Source: Lota lota (taxonomy: Eukaryota; Chordata; Actinopteri; Gadiformes; Lotidae). Taken from it: a stretch of 64,000 nt of DNA. Position 1 is the first letter of the stretch. Every line of letters starts with the position of its first letter. Positions 32,067-55,341 of the stretch are shown piece after piece. A program made the position numbers and the translations under genes. The notes under the pieces were generated by a model, which saw only the letters and a program-made list of their open reading frames with translations, was not told the DNA's origin and made no database searches. The stretch is taken from NCBI GenBank assembly GCA_026745465.1, contig JACYXH010000114.1:787407-851406 (forward strand), written 5' to 3'.

Positions 32067-34185
32067 ACAAACACCATAACCAGAGTGTACAAATAACCTT
32101 AACGAGGAGAATCCTTTCCTTTTGTTTCAATGTTCCCTTTTTGAAGGTTTTTCTTTTATGTGTTACACCAGTAATACACACTGTGTGTGTAGTTGTGTGT
32201 GTGTAGTTTTTCGAGGTCACATTCTGTTTGTCTCTGCAGATTGTTTTGGCCTCGATCCCTTTGAAAGCCTTTACCAACAAATTGTAAATGATGAGCGAAA
32301 TCAGCACTCTGGGAATAGAATTTCAGTTCATGTCAAACAAAGAACGCCACAGTCGGCCGAATAAAAAGATAATAGCTGCGGACAAGGAAAGTGTAGCAAT
32401 CTACATGCCAATCATCCAAAATAGACTGAAGAACGATGCTACAAGATTAACAGAAATATGCATGGAGGCTTTACTCAGATGAGAATTTTTTGCTTTACTT
32501 TTACCCGGCAAGAGCAAAAAGAGCAAGAGCGTCACTCTGATTGCCTTGAGGTTTTTGGAAAAAAAGTCTCAGGGCCATATTTGGAAATCAATTACTGCAC
32601 GGCCAAGCCTTGACTGATATTCATTTCAGAAGGCTAACGTGAATATCTGGATGGTCTCCCGAGGCTCACAGAATCCTCCAGCCCCCCATTCATATACTGA
32701 ATCCTTGTTGTTACCAAAATCACACTGTGGACCCTCATAATCTGGGTCTGTCTCTTTTTTAAATACCTTTTTTATTAGAATCAAAGAAGACCTTCCTTGT
32801 CAGTTATCCACCAGGCCAGACCAAAATATTGAAGGATCAAATGGCATGAACATTAAATCCCATAAACAATTTATGTGTGTGTGTGTGAGTGTGTGTGTGT
32901 GTTTGTTTTCCAGCCACCCACAAACATACCACCCACAGATAAAATGTTAACATGATCCAATAAACATATACTCATAACAAGTATATTATAGTAACCCCCC
33001 ACGCACACTCGCACACACCCAAACAAACAAAAGAGGTCTTAAATAGGGCTTCTTGCCTTGCACAACAAATACATCAAATTGTACTGGTTGTGCATGCAAG
33101 TCCTTGTGTTTGTAAAATAAACTGTCAACTTGTGCAAATTGTCTCCCTGGTCTCTTATTACTGACTAAACACAAACCTTACTTTCTGTCTCGTGGGGACG
33201 TCTGACAGTCAACTATGGCAGTAATTTATGGGTCCTCAGACGTTCTTTATGGCTTTATGAGTTGTAGTTCTATTTCATGTCTACGCTGTCTAGTCATCGC
33301 CTTATGGGCTAAGGTGAAGCTTTGAGTGGAGCCTGATAAATGTACCCCTGCTAGACCCAAGTCTCGGGCCACATCAGACTCAATAAGCCATGTATGTGCA
33401 AAACACAACAGTTAAATTAAAAACTAAAATTCTCCTATGAACACGCAAAGCGGTGAAAAGGAAAATAGAGTGAGTCCACAACCTCTTACTCAGACCTGCA
33501 TTTTCATAGAATCCATGTAAAAAGGCGATGCTGAGTGACAAGGTTTCTCCTACATCCGCTACCACTGGGGCAGGGCTAGGGAATCCCAAACCACCAACTG
33601 TGGCGAGCAGCAGGGCTCCTCCTATGTCCGCACTCAACTAGGGGCGGAGGTTAAGAGACCGCTCGCAAGCGTAGCAGTGACAATGAGCAGCTTAGAACTG
33701 CTTCATCAAAAACAGCAAAAGATGCTCTTACTTGGTGGTGAAAACATTGAGTGTATAACGCTGGCAATGAATGCAGGCAAAGAAGGACTAAAAGTCCACC
33801 GAAGCACATGATAGCAAACATAACCTGCCCTATAAACGCAAAGCATGCAAGCATACAAACACACATCACCAGTGGCTAGAGGACAGGATATTCACGACGC
33901 TGTTTACAATCCGTAACCACAGTAAATGTAACACCATGACCACTGGGCGACAGGAGGAATAGGCTTAAGCAAAGAGTAGCATTACCAATCGTAACAGCAC
34001 AGAGTGACAAGCCTATACCTAGGCTGTGGGAGGGGCCCCCGACTCCAACACAGAGTAACCGAGGGAGCCCCTGGTCATGACCAGCATGTAAAAGAGGACA
34101 AAGGGGCTAGGGGAAGACCATGACGCAGGTCCGCAAATGTCTTCCGCCGACACGCCTTTGAGTAATTCCGTAGAAGCAGTCACAT
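32067..34185. other. Gene-free stretch
   Basis: A frame at 32250-32480 follows a CAG but shows no known motif. Nothing else was recognised. Confidence 0.4.
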
Positions 34186-34243
34186 CTTGCAATTGTACTT
34201 GCATACACACTGCTGGCACCGTTTGTGTGTTGGATCATTTTTG
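34186..34243 (+). repeat. Direct repeat, left copy
   Basis: It shares cttgcaattg, gcatacacactg and caccgtttgtgtgttggat with 34476-34537. Confidence 0.8.
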
Positions 34244-34475
34244 TACCTGGTAGGCTTTGTTAAATGTGGGTTTCCCATGTTTGTTGTTGCATGAGAACCT
34301 AACATTTGTAATTCCAGCATGTTTCGTGTCAAATAAAATAGCTCTTCTTGTCTGGGTGCTCTGTAGAATATCATATTTGATGATGTTTGTTATGTAGAAT
34401 GTATGCTTATACATACAAATATTTTATATCAGTCTTTTAAAAAAGAAAAATATATCTAAGCTGGAGATCTGAATG

Positions 34476-34537
34476 CTTGCAATTGCAGTTGCAGTTGCAT
34501 ACACACTGTTGACACCGTTTGTGTGTTGGATAATTTT
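34476..34537 (+). repeat. Direct repeat, right copy
   Basis: The partner of 34186-34243, about 290 bases away. It has an extra ttgcag unit. Confidence 0.8.
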
Positions 34538-34677
34538 TTAACCAGAATAAAGAGAACCAGAGTGAGAGCAAGTCCTGTGTAGCTGTGCCGTCCTTCCCAC
34601 GCTGTAGACATCCACACAAGTCCACGGACAGACACTACCCTTTACACCCGTCTTTTCCATCTCTCTCCCACCTCCAC

Positions 34678-34880
34678 CAGAACAACCTCTGTAGCCTAAC
34701 CAGTCTGGATTCAAGGCAGGCGCACTCAACTGAGACTGCCCTCCTTGCCATCACAGAGAAACTTCACACTGTGGAAATTCCAGACTTCCTCTCCTCTGCT
34801 GTCATTCTGCTGGACCTTTCAGCAGCCTTTGACATAGTGAACCACTGGATCCTCCTCTCCATGTGGTTAAGTCAGAACTG
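34678..34880 (+). pseudogene. L2/CR1-type LINE reverse transcriptase fragment
   Basis: It reads QAHSTETALLAITEKLHTVE, then AVILLDLSAAFDIVNHWILL. HSTETALL and LDLSAAFDxVxHxxLL are hallmark motifs of non-LTR reverse transcriptases of the L2/Rex type. The first catalytic aspartate region is present, but the copy is cut off soon after. Confidence 0.8.
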
Positions 34881-34884
34881 CGTT

Positions 34885-35259
34885 GGAGGAATCAGATATC
34901 ATGTCAGATATGTTACCTGCACCAGCTGCTATACATTTTTCTCACATGGAATCCCCTGAATCGGAATAGACAGCAACCATCTTTGATATCACTAGCAGCT
35001 AGCTGCTGTCAACTGTGTTCATAGTTGGACTGAGCGGCGCTGTGGCTTATGGGATGAAAAAGATGTGAGATTAAATGCCCAAGAAGACGACGGCGAAATC
35101 AGACGTCTGCAGAACTGCCATCCAAACCCAGCTAGATAGATAGAAAATAGATGGAAGATGATAGCGCCAATTTGAAATTTAACTGTGTGTTCTGTCTGTA
35201 TGTATATTATAGCCCACAAAATACAGGCCTATACCAAATATATTGAATGTCTCTCAAAC
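34885..35259. other. No gene seen
   Basis: The sequence after the LINE fragment shows no further recognisable reverse transcriptase motif. Confidence 0.4.
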
Positions 35260-35530
35260 TAATGTCTCTCAAATTGATTATTGAACGTCATTCATTGTGA
35301 TCATCGAGAATATAATTGTGTGTTCCGTCCCTCTAAAACAAACCAAATATATTAAATGTCTCTTAAAGGAATCAATCAAATTTGACAATAGGATATAATA
35401 TAAAACAAAATACAATAAGTGTGTGTGTTTTTGTGTCGAACACACATCGCCATATGCAGAGTGGAAATCTCTACCGCGTGATTGTTATTATTCGTTCTGT
35501 CATATAAGCATATAATTTGAGTTTAATGTC
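35260..35530 (-). repeat. Dispersed repeat family R1, inverted copy
   Basis: The stretch near 35445-35515 (cgccatatgcagagtgg, then ttattattcgttctgtcatata) is the near reverse complement of 42817-42885. Nearby runs ending in atgtctctyaaa correspond to the gagacat motifs of that array. Confidence 0.7.
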
Positions 35531-36590
35531 ATTGTTGCCCTTATTATTATATCTTACCGTACCTCCTACTAAACAATGTAGGCCTTTCCTTGTATAACCC
35601 CTGAAACGAAAAACACTACAGCTGTTCTGTCTGGGGCATACTATCGAATAAACTTGGTAGGCCTACATCGGGTGACTTATAGTACTGATCGTAACACATA
35701 GGCCTATATGACTTGATAAATACATAGATAAATTAGCAGCTTGAGAATAAACTAATGTCTGTCAGTCTAGTGTCCAAGTTAGCCATGTATTCTAAAAATG
35801 AAAAAAAAAAAATCCAGCACGGATAGTTGCAAACAGAAGTAGTATTAGGCTTCGGTCTAATCGTCTTTTTTGTTTAGTAAGGTTTCTAACTGAAATGACT
35901 CGGAAGTATTGTAAGAGGCAGCCATGATGATAGCTGTTTTAATTCTCTAAATGTACTTCCTTTCTTATCTCTTTTGGCATAGGGTACACTGGACCATCTT
36001 TTACGAAAGGAAAGGAGATAATGCCGACCCACAATTCCTTACGGCAGAAACATTTAAAGCGGCGCACGATTTGGGCGTTCACCAAAACAAACGGTCGACA
36101 TGACTGACAGTCATTTTCCTAAAATCATACAAATTAAGATTCATGTCGATAAATGTGTTGAAAGGAGGGTGAGCGTGAGCCATTATTCTCAATGTGACCA
36201 CAATTTCGTTTCACTTTTGTGACTTTTGTGAACATTGCTGTTTCACATTTGCAGACCACATCCATAACATCCGCAGTCACAAAATTACGTAGCCTAGTGT
36301 AAGTGCAGTCAAATTCTCTTAGCACCCTGCTTTTCTTTTCCGAAGTCTTTATTAATTCTCCTTCACATCTTTCCTTGACCACATGGTGTTTTTCCATTGA
36401 GGTCAGGGAAAAGTAGTTAGGAAAATAAATAGGACGTAATTTTTTGGACTATTCGAATGGAGCCTTAGATTGCATGGAGACCATCCTGATCACGTGACCT
36501 CACATTGTGTTTTGCTACACGGATCAGTCTGGACCTCCAGCTGCATAAATGGAATTCTGGAAATGACAATGTAATGGGGCAAATCAGGGC
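35531..36590. other. No gene seen
   Basis: AT-rich. No motif recognised. Confidence 0.4.
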
Positions 36591-36660
36591 CTGTGTCGCA
36601 GTTGATGACGTAACCAGGCCAACCAGGGACTACGTCGTAGTTGATGACGTAAAATACAGG
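36591..36660 (+). promoter_or_regulatory. Duplicated CRE-like sites
   Basis: TGACGTAA occurs at 36606-36613 and 36645-36652 within a 39-base tandem duplication. The octamer resembles binding sites of CREB/ATF factors. An ATG-initiated frame (36681-36878) follows. Regulatory function is inference. Confidence 0.25.
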
Positions 36661-36680
36661 CCTCCGCTGTCAAAACAGTA

Positions 36681-36878
36681 ATGGCGTCTCCCAAAGCAAT
36701 GAGCGGTAACGTTAACATTAGTAGAGTAAACATAGCCATTAGTGCCGTTATTGCATTAATAGACTCAATAACAACTTTTAATCAAGAACAAGAGTCTGCA
36801 CTAGCAGAGTCTCTCTGCGGAAAATACGTTTTCGCCGTTCTTCTTTATCCCGTGTATCCACTGAACAGCGCACCGTGA
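36681..36878 (+). CDS. Small open frame, possible helicase-like fragment
   Basis: The 65-residue frame contains FNQEQESALAESLCGKYVFA, then VLL. This faintly resembles the stretch before the ATP-binding loop of RecQ-like helicases that are repetitive in fish, but the expected TGxGKS loop is absent. No splice partner was found. It may not be a gene. Confidence 0.2.
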   Translation: MASPKAMSGNVNISRVNIAISAVIALIDSITTFNQEQESALAESLCGKYVFAVLLYPVYPLNSAP

Positions 36879-38326
36879 TGGCGTCACATGTTTTGTAACG
36901 GTGGGCTTGAAAATGTCAAAATTTTCCCATCAGGGCTATAAATGTGGAAAAAGCAGGAACAAGCATGCAGCAACACAATTATTCTCAAATCACTTGTCAT
37001 TTTATTTAAGTCTTACAAAATAGGATACAAAAGGATCCAGAAAACCAGAATCATAAAAAAAAGAAATAAGTTAAACACATGAGGATTTTTGTGAAAGCAC
37101 GTGGAAATCATTTAAACAACACAGATTATGCAATGTCTGCAATGCAATGGACTTTTATACTTAGTGGCAACAGTGACAAACCAAATATTTACAATACCTT
37201 AGAGCCAAAATGGCAGCATGATATAATTTCATATAATTTACAAAGAGAATCACTGTAGTCGGTATACAGGCAATTGAAACGTTTACATGAATGTTCATCA
37301 GAGAGGAAAATAGGAATTACTGGTATTTGAACTGAATCGATATCAATAAACTAGGCACAAACTAGGCAAATTTTCCTTAAACAATTATCCATTTAATTAT
37401 TCACCTACAATGAATATATATGACCCATTTGACAAATAATGATGTTATCCTTTGCGTGTTAGCTTTCGCACTTACCAAAAAATCCTGTCATAGAAATGTC
37501 CCATCTCGTGCTTTGATCTACCTGGTTTCTTCTCTTTCACAAAGCGTGATGCATCTCTATTACTGATTTTGGCTGTCACCAGTTACAACTGCTCTCACTT
37601 TCTCTTTCCTATTCCCCTATTGTGTGTCTGTAAAGGGGCCTGTTCGTGATCAGCTTCGTCATCAGGCTTCAATGCTAGGTGGGGCGTTGAAGCCAAGGTT
37701 AAACCGCTAGGGCAATTTGATGTTGTCACTGTTGTTGAATTGTATATATATATATATATATATATAACTCGGGAAATGTCATTTCACAAAGAATCAGTTT
37801 GTCTTCAGTCTTAGCTTAGGTTAATTTAATTTCAGTTGGTTGTTTGCATGAACGTTGATCTTGGGATCTCCTTTTGTGCAGAGCAAAGTCTAGGGTAGCA
37901 GTGAAGCCAGGTAGAGCATTGCCGCTGTTGTTTCATTAACGGCAAAGCCGAAGCCTGGCTTTGTTTAAGCTGATCATGCACACGGCCAATAATAGCTCCA
38001 AAAATTATTGTAACAAAGTTCATGTACATCCCAAGTGCTATGGACACAAGATTCAAATGGTTAAAAATTGCTTTGAGAAAAAAAGTTTCCAAAACGTTTT
38101 CATGACCCAAATAATAATTGAAAAAAAAACACCAGAATATGACCACATGGAGTGTATAAAGTGTGGAGTCAGACCACTTTTTTTTACAGTGCCTGTAAGG
38201 CTCACTCTATATTTACTGGAAGCATTCCACTTACAGAGAAGAGCGAGTGGAAACGCTGTTCTTAGACAGGGTCATGACCGGGTAGAAAGAGCCTTCTAAA
38301 AAAAAACAACAACAAATAGTAACAGT

Positions 38327-38355
38327 ATCGCTAGAAAATAACATTTTCTAGCGAT
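38327..38355. repeat. Perfect hairpin, 13-bp stem
   Basis: atcgctagaaaat, then a 3-base loop, then its exact reverse complement. Confidence 0.95.
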
Positions 38356-39519
38356 CAATAACTTTTGACCAAACATTGTTAAGCTCAGCAGTTCAGCATA
38401 GCAACTAAAAGTAGAACATCTAAACAAACGGAATATATATTCTCATTGCAAGCAAAGTTTTCTGTCCTCCTTCTCTTAGAATACCCGTAGTATCCCATAG
38501 ATAAATTAAGAATAATTTTGTTGTGTTTTAAGTAAGAGGAGAGAAAAGAGAAAGCACTTTTGGTCAGTATTTATCATAGCCCTACGATAGTTTCCCCCAG
38601 CTTGGAGAAGTATTCCCAACAATGTGTTAACGTGTTGCACCCTCTCAAAGCAACCCAATATCAAAATATCACCAACAATCCTTTTCAACAGTCAAATCCA
38701 ACCTGCGGCAAACTTAAGTATAGTATGTGTAAACTCAAAACAAATAACAGAGAAATGTGATGTGTGTGTAAGCGCAACACGGTTATTGAAAAGCCACTTG
38801 ATTATTCTCCATATATAACAGCTTTATTTTTTTTTATAAATGAAGACTGAAATCCTGTTATGATATAAACTGCATTAAAATCTATTGCTTGTAATCGGTA
38901 AATATTGAAATACTAAAAAAGCTCCAGCTGAAACCACAGCAAACTGGTAAACCAACATTAGTGAGTGAATCCTAGAACCTAGTAGTTTCTATAAGGCGTA
39001 TCTATAAGGAGTTATTTCGTTTATCTTCCTTGAATATGATGTCATCCAACACGTATTGCTTTTACTAATATAATAACTGGGTATATCCTGCCTATGCCTG
39101 TTCAATTTGGTGATTCTTGGAATTTTATAATTTCCTTAATTTAACTGTATGTCATGTCTTAATTGGATCATTGAGGTATAGCACATGAAGAACTCAATAA
39201 GACCATGGATAATGGCTGAATCTGGAAAATGTTGTATGTGAACAGTAATTATTTTTGTTTTGTTTTGTTTTGTTCTTTAAGCAGGTTGCAGGTTGCAGGT
39301 AAGCAGGTTGCTTAGAACCATGTGAACAGCAAAAGACTTTCCCGCTGGGTAAACTGGGTAAATTTTGAGGTCAGCCAATGCACCTTAAAAAGAGTGTACC
39401 AATCTCTAATTGAAAGTATACTCATTTTTAACATTGTGTGCCGGTCCTAGTAGTTCAACTGGGCAGTACAATTACACGCTGCAAACAAACCCAACTGTCC
39501 TATAACCATGGCAAAGCAG

Positions 39520-39700
39520 TCCAACGCTTACGTGGCAAAATCTTAGACAACCGCAGCCTTCCCTTGAACCCCCACTTCCAGCTACTGCCCTCAGGACAAA
39601 GGTACATACAGTCTCCTGCGCAAAGAAAAACACGTATAATTTTTCTTTGTCCATGTTGCCATAAAATATCTAAATCAGTAAGGACAGACACTTTTTGCAG
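39520..39700 (+). pseudogene. LINE ORF2 C-terminal fragment
   Basis: It reads KILDNRSLPLNPHFQLLPSG, then QRY. HPLNxxFxLLPSGxRYRxP is the conserved tail of CR1/L2-type LINE polyproteins in fish. The expected SFIP motif after it is damaged. Confidence 0.6.
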
Positions 39701-40520
39701 CCAGCCTGCTACCCCAGCACACAGCATTTTATATTTCTTTAGCTAACCCTGCCTGGTTCAGTCCTCACCATCGACTACCTGGTGCTCCTTTTAATGTAAT
39801 GTAGCTTCTGTTGTGTTTTTATGTAAATCTGTTAATTGTATCCTGTCTGGATGTGATGTGTTGTGTTTTTAATTTACCCTTTATTTCGTGGCAGACCACA
39901 ACGAATATTTACCCTTTGCATGCAAAAAGTAGACATGGTATTTTCTATTTCTATTTCCATATTGTGAAATACCCAATCGATAAAAAAAAATCTGATCAAT
40001 AATAATATAACCTCGCCCTGCTATTTTGAAGAATCTGAATTAATGCTAAACTTGGACAGCTATTATTAATCATTAGTTAAGCCATTAATCAATTATCACG
40101 AATGTGAAGTGATGAAAAAGTATAGGTTGAGAAAGTGTAAAAGGCCTGTAATGTGTTTATAGTCCGTCTAATCGCTCACTGATCAAGCCAATTGCACTCA
40201 TTAGCTGCAACTGCTATTTGTGCTAATTGAACCAGACACAAGATGGCCGACTCCTACAACAAAGGACTTCTGCTACCTGAAACTGGATGTTCCACTATGT
40301 TTTTTCATCATTTGTCAAGACCCTCTGTGCTCAGCATACCTGCTCTACAATTCCTAAAAGAACAATTCCTAATACCTAATCAACTGGGACACCCTTCCAA
40401 AAAAACATTTTGGGTTCCCTACCTCCAATGTTTTCCCATTGTATATTAAAGGATAGCACTCTCTCACTCTCTCTCTCTCTGTCACATTTTTCTACTTATC
40501 TCTCTCGATCATCTATCTCC

Positions 40521-51509
<10,989 letters not shown>

Positions 51510-51510
<1 letters not shown>

Positions 51511-51800
51511 ATGTAACGACCCACGGCAACTTTGTGATACTTTTTTTGTACCGTTGTTGTGTATGAGCGTTATAATGAGCGAAGTTATATGAAATGCGCC
51601 ACACACCGTAGCGTTATACTATAAATGTCCGAGAAGCTTAACCCTCACTCGGATGCGGACATCAAAATAAACCGCTGCTCTGATGGAGCTTCACCATCCA
51701 CACACATCGTAGCGTTTTACTACAGGGGTCCACCAGGAAGCCTAACCCCCCCCCCCCCTTCGGACGCGATCATCAAAATCAAGGGAATCCGCACATCCAC
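51510..51800 (+). repeat. Dispersed repeat family R2, copy (plus)
   Basis: It contains gacccacggcaactttgtga, gtaccgttgttgtgtatgag, cacaccgtagcgttatacta and two tgtccgagaagc/aagcctaacc units. With 51900-52110 it forms a large inverted pair. Confidence 0.8.
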
Positions 51801-51899
51801 ACATCCACAAAACCGTTCTTTTTGTAGCTTTAAACATGGTATTATATCTTGTATGTCAACATAGTAATGTATGCCATTATATCACGCTTGCTGAAACAA

Positions 51900-52110
51900 G
51901 GCTTCGGTGTGTGGGGGTGTGTGGAGCCCCGTCAGAGCAGTTTATTTTGATGATCGCAGCCGAGTGAGGGTTAAACTCTTGGACACTTATAGTGTAACGC
52001 CACCGTATGTGCCGCATTTCATATACAACATCACTCATTATAACGCTCATACACAACGACGGTACTAAAAACGTTTTACAAAGTCGCCTTGGACTACAAC
52101 ACGCTCCAAT
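51900..52110 (-). repeat. Dispersed repeat family R2, copy (minus)
   Basis: It is the reverse complement of parts of 51510-51800: gtagtgtaacgccaccgtatgtg, tcattataacgctcatacac and aacgacggtact. Confidence 0.75.
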
Positions 52111-52180
52111 CCTTCCTAGAACTCTCGGCCCTAAACACTATTTTTTTAATCTCATAGTATAAAAAAAATAAAGAGCACAC

Positions 52181-52193
52181 ACACACACACACC
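52181..52193 (+). repeat. Short (CA)n tract
   Basis: Seven CA units. Confidence 0.8.
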
Positions 52194-52680
52194 TGTGATG
52201 TGACTGTTATTGTTCTGCCGAGTGGTTTGTCACATTGACAGCCATGACCTCTGCCTCTGTGGTTCACACACTATGCTATTTTTATCTGACCTTTTTTTTT
52301 ATCACAAATTTCACAAACATCATGCACAAAAAGTGCACTTTAATCGATTTCTTCGAATTTCTTTCACAGGGTTTCTTCTTGTTGAATGTACTTTTTTGTT
52401 GCGGAGCTCCGTCTTTGTAAATGGTCATTGTTGAGCTTGAGCTCTATGGAACTAGGCTACAGTATGTAGGCAGCAGGCCTACTGCATCATGCCATTATGT
52501 ATTTTCATTTAACAGCTGTTAAGGCCTGTGAGTGCAATTGCCTGGTTTGAATAAATCCTGTTTTGTTTAACTTACCCCATTTTGCGTTTTATAACTGTTG
52601 CAATAGAAACCACTTATAAATATAAACAATAATGTTTTAATGCTGACAGGTGGTGCAGGGACTACTATAATACTGTATTG

Positions 52681-52750
52681 ACCCGAATACAAGACAAGTT
52701 TCTTTTTCCTGGAAATGCGTCTGAAAAAGTGGGGTTGTCTTATATTCGGT
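52681..52750. repeat. Short fold-back element
   Basis: The left end acccgaatacaagac is nearly the reverse complement of the right end gtcttatattcggt, 70 bp in all. This is a terminal-repeat pattern seen in small vertebrate DNA-transposon remnants. Confidence 0.5.
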
Positions 52751-53669
52751 GTTTAGACTTTTAAATGTCAATGTACATTCACAACTTCCTGGTAATAAAT
52801 ACCTTCTGCATGCACCTCCATCTGGTTCTATGCTGCTTCCCTTTCCCCGTAAGAGCTTGGCCGTAACAGTTACCATATTATGTTCTTTGAACGCTCAGCC
52901 ACTGCCTTTTCACTTCAATGAATATGAATCATATCTTGTTAATAGATTATGATTTTGATTGAGTAATGATAAAGTCACATACTTTATTGCCATAATGTGA
53001 ACCATGATCCATGACGAAACATGATCGTTGCTACACCATACCAGCATGTAGTCCTGTCTACATGGTACATTAAATGACTAATGATTTGAACAAGAATGCA
53101 CCTTCCTCTAGTCAACTAAACCATGAAGGATTCTCTACTAAACCGTAACCAGAGTTTTAATAGACATACAGACTGACAATGCACAGCTTCTGTTTTCATC
53201 CTGAACTCCCATCCTGTCAGCCCCTTCGTTTTGTGTTCTAATGGTTCTCGCTCTGCTAACAGCTGCCAACAGATACAGCGTTGTAGGTGGAAGGCAGATT
53301 TATATGTTAGCACATCTGGCGCCGTCCTTATAAAAATGCCAGATTGGCAACTTTCCTGAGCTTTGTGAGTGATTTTAGATTCTCTCAAGGTACGGCAGAC
53401 TGGCTTGCTTTCTCATTAGGCCAGTCAGCTGTGAGACAGCTGTCCCATTAAAAGAGATGACTCTGTACCATGTCCATGTCCGGACTACATATAGACTTAG
53501 TCTTCAAGTGAGAGCTTCATTGGTAGAAAACACCAATCTGTTCTGTCTGTTGTCTGTTAGCCTCCCTCCCTACCAACCTCTTTGTCTGTCTGTCCCTCTG
53601 TCTGTCTACGTCCTTCTCTACTCATTTTCTTCCCTTCTTGTTTCCTTCACATCTACTACCTTACACCAC
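52751..53669. other. Probable pdlim4 intron, nothing recognised
   Basis: No motif on either strand. Confidence 0.4.
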
Positions 53670-54215
53670 CTTCCTATCTACCTACCTAAGGGTAAGGTAA
53701 CTACTTACCTAACTACATACATACCTACCTTTCTACCTACCTACCTACTTATCTAACCTACCTACTTATTTAACCTACCTACCACCTTCGTAAATACTTA
53801 CCTTACTACTTACATACCTACCTTACTACCCTCCCAACCTACTAACTACCTACCGACTACCTTCCTAACTACTTAGCTTAATACTTATCTACCTACGTTC
53901 CTAACCACTTACCTCACTACATACTGACCTAATTACCTACCTAGTACCTTCCTAACTACCTACCTACTTAGTACCTTAATATACCTACCTACATCCTTAC
54001 CTACTACCTTACTTCATTCCTACCTACCGACTTACCAACCTACCTACTTGCCAACCTACTTACTTAATTCCTCACTACATACCTACCTACTCTATACCTA
54101 CCTAGCTACCTACTTACCAACCAACCTACTACCTTACTACATACCTACTTACTAACCTACCTACTCTATACCTACCTAGCTACCTACTTACCAACCTGCC
54201 TACTACCTACCTCCC
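53670..54215 (+). repeat. Degenerate CTAC-rich tetranucleotide array
   Basis: About 550 bases of CTAC, CTTA and CAAC variants of the CCTA unit, with two longer near-identical blocks (actctatacctacctagcta at about 54090 and 54165). Confidence 0.9.
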
Positions 54216-54852
54216 TACCGATTGCTCTTGGACTCTTGTTTTAGATTACTAATCTAAACAAGAGTTCAATCTATCTTTTTATCAATTTCTGTCCTTTCAA
54301 GTGCAGAGTAAGCAGTGGAAGGCATTACAGGGAGAGTGTTGAGACAAGGCCATATGTTCTTACACAAGGGCATATTTTATGCTTATTTTCACTGACTTGA
54401 AAATAGCTGCTCAAGTGTTTTTTCCTCCCCAAGATATCCTATCCTTTCAGCCTGGGAGGAAGTGCCTCCAGAATGTGCTGACTTCTTTTGAAGTGGTTAC
54501 CGTTTTGGACGCCTTGTTTTGTGTTTTTAGTTACAACTGTAAGTGTAACTGAAAGTGAAAATCAGTTCAGCGATTCACTGAAAATGCACTATGTGTGTGT
54601 GTGTTCAAAAACAAAAAGCAATAAGAGACTAGGAAAGAATAGCAATGGGAAATGTAACGCAATGTAAAGAACAAACAAATGCCATTTCATGTTCAAATCT
54701 ACATTTCCATTCGCAGGTGCTTATCCATTAAACCCGTGCAACCATGAATACATGCACATACCCCATGCATGTGTCTATTAGTATAGACACATAAGTATAC
54801 GAGTGCATAATTGGCCTGGATTCATGGACCCGACTTCATTCATCATGTTGCC

Positions 54853-54859
<7 letters not shown>

Positions 54860-54895
<36 letters not shown>
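54860..54895 (+). repeat. (GA)n microsatellite
   Basis: About 18 units. Confidence 0.95.
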
Positions 54896-54896
<1 letters not shown>

Positions 54897-55264
54897 CTGA
54901 AGGGGGTGTAGGGTTAAGTGAAAGGTGGAGGGGAGTTAAATTGAAATCATCTGGTAAGCACTGACACCCCCTTTCCTCTGTGAAAATCCAAATAAGCACA
55001 CTCGTGAGACTATACATCTTACATAAACACAAACTCTAACTCACACTTGTGGAAAGTCATTCACTTATGCACACACACACACACACAGACCCCAACCCCC
55101 AACCCCCAACCACCAGCACTACCACAGACACTGTGGCACCCGATGTCCCACATTGACCCACTTACTGAAGTTGTTTATTTACCCCCACAACTGCGACCAC
55201 AAAAGCTTAATTTCCTAGTGGGCCAAGAGAGATTATCAAGATGAGCATAGATTGAGTGAGTCTA

Positions 55265-55266
<2 letters not shown>

Positions 55267-55339
<73 letters not shown>
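55267..55339 (+). repeat. (GT)n microsatellite
   Basis: About 36 units. Confidence 0.98.

Positions 55340-55341
<2 letters not shown>

Larger units (their letters stand above)
36900..40520 (-). other. Gap 3' of pdlim4, possible long 3' untranslated region
   Basis: A minus-strand AATAAA lies at 37001-37006, in a context that could end the pdlim4 transcript, which would give a 3.5-kb 3' untranslated region. A (TA)n run (37742-37768), a 13-bp hairpin and a LINE tail fragment lie within. No other exon was recognised. Confidence 0.3.
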
